Origin: Crocinitomicaceae bacterium
GTDB taxonomy: Bacteria > Bacteroidota > Bacteroidia > Flavobacteriales_D > Crocinitomicaceae
NCBI GenBank assembly: GCA_030833265.1
Contig: JAURHO010000040.1
Location: 1 to 11,651 of the forward strand
Direction of reading: 5' to 3'
DNA length: 11,651 bases
The notes beneath the pieces were generated by a model. The model made no database searches. It saw only the letters and a program-made list of their open reading frames with translations, and was not told where the DNA came from. A program made the position numbers and the translations under genes. This document shows positions 6,043-11,651 of this stretch, piece after piece (the stretch's first letter is position 1; every line of letters starts with the position of its first letter).

Positions 6043-6897
6043 CTAAAAATGGTAACTCAATTTTAGGTGCCCACCTGCGGTTTGGTAATCGAGTTTTGGA
6101 TTAAAAAGATCATTGGTAATCATGCGGTGGTTCACCAAAAGTCCTTTATAAACAATAACTTCTAGATTCCAATAATGCTTGTCTTTGCCAATAAATGACC
6201 AGCCATGACCAACACCCAATTGAAAACTTCGGATACTGGTCTCAAATGTTTTTTCTAAGTAGCTTGGAAAAGGAGGCATCGTCATATCAGGCACTTGAAA
6301 GGTCTCCTGTGTCACTGAATTTTGCACCCCAAGCTCGATTGGAATATAACGCGCCACGTCTGTTTTATAGGGGTCGTATTGAAAGCGATACTGTGCAGCA
6401 ATTTGAGTGAATGCCATTGGGCCTCCAACTGCCTTGAGATCTAAATTGAGTCCAACAAAATGTTGCTGACGAAAGTATTTACCTGCACCAATACTCAGGC
6501 AGATAGGCGTTTCAAAATACATGCCATTGCTATTACTTGAAAGGTAATATTCATCAGGAGTAAAGCCCGCATCAAAACCCGCAAAAAAGGTATTGAGCCC
6601 TATATTGAAATCCCACTCATCAACTTTTCGGGTATTAACGAGTGTGTCAATATTTCTGACGCGTTTTTGAAAACTACGATCCTCCTCAATGTACTCGTAC
6701 ATTTCCTTTGATAAGTAATACATGCGTTGATATTCATCTTGAAAGGTCAGCACATAATTACCGTCTAGCGCTATTATTTTGCCGTAAAGCACTTTGCCAG
6801 ACTTCAGATGAACAACATCGTAAGTGACAGTTTGCTTTTTGTTTTGTGCCAAAGTAAATAGGGGAAGAAAAAAGAGAAGTACAAAAAATGCTTTCAT
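6043..6897 (-). CDS. Outer-membrane beta-barrel-like protein with N-terminal 'LKSG' domain
   Basis: 284 residues. The signal peptide is residues 1-18 (MKAFFVLLFFLPLFTLAQ). Residues 26-75 form a small beta-rich domain of the kind DVVHLKSGKVLYGKI...YYLSKEMYEYIEED, common at the N-terminus of Bacteroidota envelope proteins and of unknown role. From about residue 95 to the end there are alternating amphipathic strands rich in aromatic and Gly residues (WDFNIGLNTFFAGFDAG, SFQLGVGHGWSFIG, YWNLEVIVYKGLLVNH), closing with HLKLSYHF and a terminal Phe, as in barrels assembled by BamA. Transport or binding function cannot be read. The start is 10 bases after the amylase stop, so the two are almost certainly cotranscribed. 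No Shine-Dalgarno is seen. Confidence 0.8.
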   Translation of the reverse strand: MKAFFVLLFFLPLFTLAQNKKQTVTYDVVHLKSGKVLYGKIIALDGNYVLTFQDEYQRMYYLSKEMYEYIEEDRSFQKRVRNIDTLVNTRKVDEWDFNIGLNTFFAGFDAGFTPDEYYLSSNSNGMYFETPICLSIGAGKYFRQQHFVGLNLDLKAVGGPMAFTQIAAQYRFQYDPYKTDVARYIPIELGVQNSVTQETFQVPDMTMPPFPSYLEKTFETSIRSFQLGVGHGWSFIGKDKHYWNLEVIVYKGLLVNHRMITNDLFNPKLDYQTAGGHLKLSYHF

Positions 6898-6907
6898 AAT
6901 TAGTGAC

Positions 6908-8266
6908 TTAATTCATCTTGAGAATTTTATAGCTGTATGCGCCAAGTGACATCGCAGTAGAAATATTTTCGGTCTGAAGGCTCAAGGCATTTTCAAAACT
7001 ACCCGTTAAAATAGGCGGTAGGTTAAAATTAATGGAAGCATTGCGCACGTTTACTAAAATCAGTAAATCTTTAGCACCATAAGTTTTTTTCCAGCAGACG
7101 AGGTCGTTTGAAATTTGATATGCTGATAAACTCCCTTTTTTAGCGCAGTCATTTGCCAAATAAAAGGCATTTAATGCTTGATATACAGCTAACATGTCCG
7201 GATTTGCTGCCCAATTGATATTGCTGTTTGAAAAAAATGGGGTCGTACCGGTTTTTCCGACTTCTTGTCCGGTATAGAGTAGGGGAACTCCGCCAGAAAA
7301 AATACTAATAACACTGGCTGCGAGCGCACCATTTTTTCCATTGAAAAGACTCATTGGCGAGGCGTCCCATGCCGATTCATCGTGATTGGTTGTAAATCGG
7401 ATTTTGCCTTTGCCACTTGGCATGTTGTTGTATTCAGTTTGATGACTTGTTGTCAAAGTACTGGTTGAGCTACCCGTCCAAACATTTTTAAGTACGCTAT
7501 AGAAATTCCAACCATAGGTAAGGTCAAAACCAGCTTGGTAATGATCGGTGCGCACGCCTTCTGCAAGCATCAAAATGTCTCTGTTCGGAATGCCTCTTAA
7601 AGCACTAATGGCATCTTGCCAAAAATCAAACGGCACACCATCCGCATAATCACAACGAAAACCGTCAATATTGGCTTCGAGCGTCCAGTATTTCATGGCA
7701 GCAATTTGTGCATTGCGCATCGCTACCTGATCAAAATTGAGATCGGCGACATCGTTCCAGTTGGTTCCTGGCGGAATAATAATTTGACCTGCACTGTTTT
7801 GGCTATACCATTCAGGGTGCTCAGTAATCCAAGGATGATCCCAAGAAGTATGATTGGCTACCCAATCTAAAATGACGGCCATCCCGAGTGCATGCGCTTG
7901 ATTCGTAAGCTCGCGCAAATCATCAAGTGTGCCATATTCCGGACTCACTTTCGTATAATCTTTGATACAGTAAGGAGAATTGACGCCGTTGGTTGTGCCT
8001 TGTTCATAGATGGGCATCAGCCAAATGACATTCGTACCAAGATCCTTGATGTGCTGAAGTTTTGAGATCACGCCTTGAAGCGATCCCGCTGCAGACTGCG
8101 CCCTTAAATTGACTTCGTATATGATTGCTTGGTCAACATTTGGAACAAACGCAAGCGGCACTCCGTATTGCTGTGGCCCACTTGGGGTAGGTGGTACAAT
8201 AGGATCGTCATCACAAGCAAAAAGGCCAAATAGCAAAAATGCACTTAAAAAGTAAAGGAGCTTCAT
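6908..8266 (-). CDS. GH13 alpha-amylase-family lipoprotein
   Basis: 452 residues. An N-terminal lipoprotein signal has lipobox LFAC (Cys18), followed by DDDP and a Pro-rich linker. The acidic residues just after Cys favour surface display in Bacteroidota, though this is inference. The catalytic (beta/alpha)8 barrel starts near residue 45 with AIIYEVNLRA. The four GH13 signature regions are intact: DWVANHTS (134-141), GFRCDYADG (202-210, nucleophile Asp206), MLAEGV (233-238, acid/base Glu236) and TTNHDES (292-298, His295/Asp296 stabilising the transition state). A short all-beta C-terminal domain (about 385-452) follows. It should hydrolyse alpha-1,4-glucans outside the inner membrane; exact substrate and subfamily are not determined. 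The length is compact for the family, with a short domain B (around 86-108). It is first of four closely spaced minus-strand genes and divergent from the YigZ-family gene by 37 bases. Confidence 0.93.
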   Translation of the reverse strand: MKLLYFLSAFLLFGLFACDDDPIVPPTPSGPQQYGVPLAFVPNVDQAIIYEVNLRAQSAAGSLQGVISKLQHIKDLGTNVIWLMPIYEQGTTNGVNSPYCIKDYTKVSPEYGTLDDLRELTNQAHALGMAVILDWVANHTSWDHPWITEHPEWYSQNSAGQIIIPPGTNWNDVADLNFDQVAMRNAQIAAMKYWTLEANIDGFRCDYADGVPFDFWQDAISALRGIPNRDILMLAEGVRTDHYQAGFDLTYGWNFYSVLKNVWTGSSTSTLTTSHQTEYNNMPSGKGKIRFTTNHDESAWDASPMSLFNGKNGALAASVISIFSGGVPLLYTGQEVGKTGTTPFFSNSNINWAANPDMLAVYQALNAFYLANDCAKKGSLSAYQISNDLVCWKKTYGAKDLLILVNVRNASINFNLPPILTGSFENALSLQTENISTAMSLGAYSYKILKMN

Positions 8267-8270
8267 ACTT

Positions 8271-8302
8271 CAAAAGTAACCATAAACCACTTAATTTTAC
8301 AA
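8271..8302 (-). promoter_or_regulatory. Candidate promoter of the amylase-OMP-ankyrin-DOMON cluster
   Basis: Read on the minus strand, TACTTTTG (8278-8271) matches the TAnnTTTG -7 box exactly, and TTG (8302-8300) lies 21 bases upstream as the -33 element. Only AAGT separates the box from the ATG at 8266, so the transcript would be leaderless or nearly so. The same stretch must also hold the promoter of the divergent gene at 8304. There the only candidate is TAATTTTA (8292-8299), one mismatch from the consensus. Confidence 0.45.
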
Positions 8303-8303
8303 C

Positions 8304-8882
8304 GTGGCCGTATTCAATACAATTCAAGCACTATCCGAAGGTTTTTATAAAGAAAAAGGATCGAAATTCTTGGCCTTTGCCGTGCCTGTTTCATCTGAAG
8401 AGGAGGTGAAAGCTTTCATTGCACAAAAGCGAAAAGAACACCATTTGGCCGTACACGTTTGCTCGGCATTTAGACTAGGAGCTGACTTAAAATTATACCG
8501 CGCTTCAGATGATGGGGAACCTTCCAATTCTGCTGGCCCACCCATCTTAGGACAAATTCAAGCGTTTGAACTCACCAATATTTTGATAGCTGTTGTTCGG
8601 TATTATGGAGGCACGAACTTAGGTGTTGGAGGCCTTATTACAGCCTACAGAACTGCCGCAAAGGCCGCCTTGGAAAATGCACAAATCATTGAAAAGGAAG
8701 AAATGGAACTTTTCGAGCTCAGTTGCACTTACGAACAGATGCCTAAAGTCATGTCTTTTCTGAAAAAAGAAGCTGTTGAAATTCTTTCGAATCAAATGGA
8801 CCTTCAGTGTGTTTTTCGCTTGAACCTTGTTTTGTCTAAAGCACCCTACCTCAAGGAGAAATTACAGGAGCTCGTTTCCTAA
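8304..8882 (+). CDS. YigZ/IMPACT-family protein
   Basis: 192 residues, close to full length for bacterial YigZ proteins (about 200). The N-terminal IMPACT domain shows SEGFYKEKGSKFLAFA (11-26), the hallmark SDDGEPSNSAGPPIL (68-82) and VVRYYGGTNLGVGGL (97-111), followed by TAYR. The C-terminal part (about 135-192) corresponds to the DUF1949 ferredoxin-like domain, with the usual 'ELSCTYEQMPKVMSFL' pattern. The eukaryotic homologue IMPACT regulates the kinase GCN2, while the bacterial role is unsettled (nucleic acid or ribosome binding has been suggested). It should be cytoplasmic. The start is GTG; an in-frame stop at 8292-8294 excludes any longer form. It is divergent from the amylase gene and ends at a bidirectional terminator. 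Confidence 0.92.
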   Translation: MAVFNTIQALSEGFYKEKGSKFLAFAVPVSSEEEVKAFIAQKRKEHHLAVHVCSAFRLGADLKLYRASDDGEPSNSAGPPILGQIQAFELTNILIAVVRYYGGTNLGVGGLITAYRTAAKAALENAQIIEKEEMELFELSCTYEQMPKVMSFLKKEAVEILSNQMDLQCVFRLNLVLSKAPYLKEKLQELVS

Positions 8883-8901
8883 GCACAAATGATTTAGGCA
8901 T

Positions 8902-8928
8902 AAAAAAAGCCCTCGTAAAAGGGCTTTT
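8902..8928. terminator. Bidirectional rho-independent terminator
   Basis: The stem AAAAGCCCT (8905-8913) pairs perfectly with AGGGCTTTT (8920-8928) around the 6-base loop CGTAAA. Seven A's (8902-8908) give a U-run for minus-strand transcripts, and TTTT at 8925-8928 serves the plus strand. It lies between the convergent ends of the YigZ-family gene (8882) and the OmpA-family gene (8949). Confidence 0.9.
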
Positions 8929-8948
8929 GAATATTGATCATGAAAAAC

Positions 8949-11147
8949 TTACATCTTGATAATGATGAACTCTGTTCTTCTGTTGAGTTGGTGTTCAGCT
9001 TCTGTACATGTCGACTTCACTGTTCCCTCACAACCGCAATCATTTAAAAGTTTTGACTCACCGTATCCTTTGCCATAAATGCGCTCAGGATTGCTAATTC
9101 GTTGTTTGATATAGGCTGCAGAAGCCTTAGCGCGATTTGCAGAAAGTGTCTCGTTGAATTTAACACTGCTTCGGCAGTCCGTGTGTGAACCAAGTTCAAT
9201 AACCATGGTCGGGTTCTCGTTCATTACCTTGACAATTTTGTCAAGTTCAATGGCTGCATCTTTGCGAATGTTGTATTTTCCAAGGTCAAAGTAGATAGGT
9301 TTGATGCCGAGTGTTTTTGCGAGGTCACCACCAATAGCGACTGGTGTAAGCGCAACATTTAACTTTTCGTGTAAGGCAATGATACCTTCTTTATTGATCT
9401 GCTCTTGATACGTCAAAGTCTTTGTAAGATATCCTGTGCAAGCTAAAGAAATCTCATATGCCAAAGTTGTTCCTAGTTTCATGTTTTCAAGTGCTTGTTG
9501 CCAGGTACCAGCTTGATCTGTAGTATTGCTAAATAACACTGCTTTTGTCTTCAAATCTTTGATAACAACCTGAGCACCCGCAATGACACCTTTTGTTTGT
9601 GCATTGGTGAGCAACAATTGAAGCATGAAAGCAGGTTGCTTCTCTAATTTGAATACTTCTTGGTAAGATTTGGCTTTTTCTGCGATAGCAATTGTCTTAG
9701 TGCTGCCTTTGAAGTTTTCTTTACTGACTTCAACGGTGTATGATTTTCCTGGATCAAGTGTTGTATTGAACTGTCCTTTTTCATCAGCAGTAAGCGTCGC
9801 GATAACAACACCTGCTTCATCTTTGATTAAAATTGTAGCACCCGCCATGATGGCACCACTTTGCGCATCTAATGCAGTTCCTTTAAATGAAATCGGGAAA
9901 ACAAAGGGCTTAGTGAGTTCAATACCGTAGATATCATCACCACCTTGACCACCTGTGCGGTTAGAGGCAACAAAACCCAAGTTTGAATTGTCAAAGAAAC
10001 TCACAGCAAAATCATCCGCTTGGGTATTGATTACTGTACCGGCATTGACAGCCGCCACTTCTAATTCAATTGGCGCCACAAAAATGTCGAGACCTCCAAA
10101 ACCTGGACGCCCGTTGCTGGCAAAGAAAAAGAGGTCATTGACAACCCACGGGAACATTTCGTCACCTTCTGTATTCACGTTTGCGCCTAAATTCTTAACA
10201 GCACCAAATTTACCATTGGCATCTACTGCAACACTGTAAATATCAGAACCACCGAAACCACCCGGACGATCTGAAACAAAATAAAGCGTTTTGCCGTCAG
10301 GGCTAAGTACAGGGTGCCCATTTGAATAGGCGTCGCTGTTAATTGGTAACTCTTGACGGTCGGTCCAGATGCCGTTTTTCCAATAAGCACGGTAAATTTT
10401 AAGGTTTACAATTCCATTTTGATTTGCTGTGCGGTTATCGGCAGTAAAATACATCACTTGACCATCAGCGCTAAAACAAGCTGGCCCTTCATGCATGCCA
10501 GAATTCAAAGGCTTCTGGATGTACTTAGGTGCGTTATCTGTTTTATCTTTTACGAGTTGGATTGTGTAGAGGTCTAAAAATTGGTCGTTATTTCCGGCCC
10601 ATCTTGGATTTCCCCAGTAAGAAAAACGTCTCGAACTCACGATCATTGCTTCATTACGACCAGGTATCGGGTATACTCCAAAGTCGGCATGATCTGTATT
10701 CAAAGCTGTATTTGCGATCTTAAAATGTGGTTCAGCGGCCATTAACTTGGTTAAATAGCCCGGGTCTTTTAGGAAAAGTTGCGCTCTTTTATCGGTAGGA
10801 TTTGCCGTTGCAAATTGCTGAAAATAGGCGTTTGCTTCATCTTGTTTATTTTGACGAGCCAAACAGTAGCCTAATTCATAAAGCAATTGCGCTTCTGCTT
10901 TTTGACCGATCAGTTTTTTGTAGAGCTTTTCAGCCTTATCAAATTGACCACAGAAGTTGTAAGAGTAGGCCAGTTTTTTTTGCATTTCAGGACTGTCAAA
11001 TTCAGAACCCAAGACGCGCTCAAAGCAGGTAATGGCTTCAAAATATCCCTCTTTGTCAAAATAGAAATTTCCTTTAGCGAGTTGACCACTTTGAGAAAAA
11101 GCCAAACCAGCGTTTAATAGAATAAAAAGTATGAATAAATTTTTCAT
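8949..11147 (-). CDS. OmpA-family envelope protein with TPR, beta-propeller and CRD domains (PorE-like architecture)
   Basis: 732 residues. The signal peptide is residues 1-18 (cut near FS/QS), with no lipobox. Domains in order: TPR-like helices (about 20-125); a WD40/PD40 propeller (about 140-410) with repeats such as HPVLSPDGKTLYFVSDRPGG (278-297), ASNGRPGFGGLDIFV (343-357) and ASNRTGGQGGDDIYGI (394-409); two carboxypeptidase-regulatory-like beta domains (about 418-500 and 507-600); and an OmpA C-terminal peptidoglycan-binding domain (about 614-732) beginning IYFDLGKYNIR. This keeps GSHTD (653-657), Asp657 and Arg672 of the diaminopimelate site, and NRRTEF (722-727). A Cys-rich loop (C658, C704, C706, C714) suggests disulfides. 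This domain order matches PorE, which tethers the T9SS to peptidoglycan, but Bacteroidota carry many paralogues and PorE is a lipoprotein, so orthology is not claimed. It follows the PorP/SprF gene by 8 bases. Confidence 0.92.
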   Translation of the reverse strand: MKNLFILFILLNAGLAFSQSGQLAKGNFYFDKEGYFEAITCFERVLGSEFDSPEMQKKLAYSYNFCGQFDKAEKLYKKLIGQKAEAQLLYELGYCLARQNKQDEANAYFQQFATANPTDKRAQLFLKDPGYLTKLMAAEPHFKIANTALNTDHADFGVYPIPGRNEAMIVSSRRFSYWGNPRWAGNNDQFLDLYTIQLVKDKTDNAPKYIQKPLNSGMHEGPACFSADGQVMYFTADNRTANQNGIVNLKIYRAYWKNGIWTDRQELPINSDAYSNGHPVLSPDGKTLYFVSDRPGGFGGSDIYSVAVDANGKFGAVKNLGANVNTEGDEMFPWVVNDLFFFASNGRPGFGGLDIFVAPIELEVAAVNAGTVINTQADDFAVSFFDNSNLGFVASNRTGGQGGDDIYGIELTKPFVFPISFKGTALDAQSGAIMAGATILIKDEAGVVIATLTADEKGQFNTTLDPGKSYTVEVSKENFKGSTKTIAIAEKAKSYQEVFKLEKQPAFMLQLLLTNAQTKGVIAGAQVVIKDLKTKAVLFSNTTDQAGTWQQALENMKLGTTLAYEISLACTGYLTKTLTYQEQINKEGIIALHEKLNVALTPVAIGGDLAKTLGIKPIYFDLGKYNIRKDAAIELDKIVKVMNENPTMVIELGSHTDCRSSVKFNETLSANRAKASAAYIKQRISNPERIYGKGYGESKLLNDCGCEGTVKSTCTEAEHQLNRRTEFIIIKM

Positions 11148-11155
11148 GGTTTTGC

Positions 11156-11651
11156 TTAAAAGTATCTTGGTGATTTAATACCTGATTTGGTTTTTGCTAG
11201 GTCATAGCTCAGCATCAATTCAAAGGTGCCGTCGTTGTATTTGCGAATTTGAGTAAGACCAATTTCAGTTCCAACTCCGATTCTGAATGTTGGGGCAAGT
11301 TGATATTGTACAAAAATTCCTCCTGCCGAATTCAAACGATACATTGCACCTATGAACACTTTTTCTTGAACAATGGCAGTTACTGCAGCATCCAAACTTA
11401 ATGGCGCACCTTCAGTGAATTTGGCTTGTACCATCGGACGCAATTTCAAAGTTGGGCTAGCAGTTAATACCGTTCCGGCATTTAAGAAAAAGTGACGTTT
11501 TTCAATGTTCAAGCTTGTCCCGTCATAGCTACTTTCGAAAATTTTCGGAGTACTTGCACCAAAGAACCAGTTTTTGGAATGATAATAAACACCAAAGCCG
11601 AGATTAGGATTGACTTGATTGCGAACATCCTTCATGAGGTTAGGGTCATTA
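11156..11651 (-). CDS. PorP/SprF-family outer-membrane protein, C-terminal part (runs off right edge)
   Basis: The C-terminal 164 codons are visible. The frame stays open to the window edge, reading NDPNL before the Met at 11635. That Met is therefore internal, because PorP/SprF proteins have this '.DP.......NPN.G.G.YY' stretch well inside the barrel. Visible family features are NPNLGFGVYYHSKNWFFGAS, a run of beta strands (FFLNAGTVLTAS, KLRPMVQAKF, VFIGAMYRLN, GIFVQYQLAPTFRIGVG, FELMLSYDL) and the terminal SPRYF. PorP/SprF proteins are barrels of the type IX secretion and gliding apparatus, working with large T9SS-exported proteins. The gene is 8 bases upstream of the OmpA-family gene and surely in its operon. 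Which paralogue this is cannot be told from the C-terminus. Confidence 0.88.
   Translation of the reverse strand, partial: NDPNLMKDVRNQVNPNLGFGVYYHSKNWFFGASTPKIFESSYDGTSLNIEKRHFFLNAGTVLTASPTLKLRPMVQAKFTEGAPLSLDAAVTAIVQEKVFIGAMYRLNSAGGIFVQYQLAPTFRIGVGTEIGLTQIRKYNDGTFELMLSYDLAKTKSGIKSPRYF

Noticed and set aside
9670..11117. Several plus-strand frames of 64-94 residues opposite the OmpA-family gene
   Set aside because: They are antisense shadows; low-complexity translations with no family features.
8949..11147. Naming the OmpA-family gene porE outright
   Set aside because: The domain order fits, but it lacks the lipoprotein signal of PorE and Bacteroidota have many paralogues with the same architecture.
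11156..11635. Treating the PorP/SprF frame as a complete 159-residue gene starting at 11635
   Set aside because: The frame is open to the window edge with family-like residues (NDPNL), there is no signal peptide at that Met, and PorP/SprF proteins are about 300 residues long.

Overview
The window reads as chromosomal DNA of an aquatic member of the Bacteroidota, most likely order Flavobacteriales. The evidence is the A+T-rich composition, start sites without Shine-Dalgarno sequences, a 3'-end secretion tag of the type IX secretion system (T9SS), a PorP/SprF-family protein beside a TPR/propeller/OmpA protein, LamG and 'GCDS' repeat surface proteins, a Bacteroidota-style CrtY lycopene cyclase, and TAnnTTTG promoter boxes. 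No tRNA, rRNA, IS element, phage gene or CRISPR array was seen. Both ends cut through genes.

Layout. (1) 1-414, minus: the N-terminal part of a secreted LamG-type protein. (2) 415-580: a divergent intergenic region with a cluster of TTGTAAA half-sites. (3) 581-2542, plus: one long protein joining a lycopene beta-cyclase (CrtY) to a Brp/Blh-type beta-carotene cleavage domain, so lycopene -> beta-carotene -> retinal is encoded in a single chain. (4) 2648-3790, plus: an unrecognised exported protein with an internal duplication, behind its own promoter. (5) 8266 down to 3800, minus: a tight four-gene cluster of a GH13 amylase-family lipoprotein, a beta-barrel-like outer-membrane protein, a periplasmic ankyrin protein and a T9SS-exported DOMON/Ig/'GCDS' protein. 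(6) 8304-8882, plus: a YigZ/IMPACT-family protein divergent from the amylase gene, followed by a bidirectional terminator. (7) 11651 down to 8949, minus: the C-terminal part of a PorP/SprF protein, then an OmpA-family protein with PorE-like architecture.

How the parts fit. The retinal enzyme implies a rhodopsin in the same genome, but none is encoded here. The four-gene cluster looks like an envelope/surface module: extracellular alpha-glucan hydrolysis plus a surface protein whose DOMON domain keeps a Met/His pair in the right places to bind b-type haem. The PorP/SprF-OmpA pair belongs to the T9SS/gliding-type envelope machinery, and such pairs often sit beside a very large secreted adhesin, here beyond the right edge.

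The most notable points are the CrtY-Blh fusion, the apparent loss of one of the four iron-ligand histidines in its Blh half, the half-site cluster upstream of it, and the duplicated membrane protein next to it.
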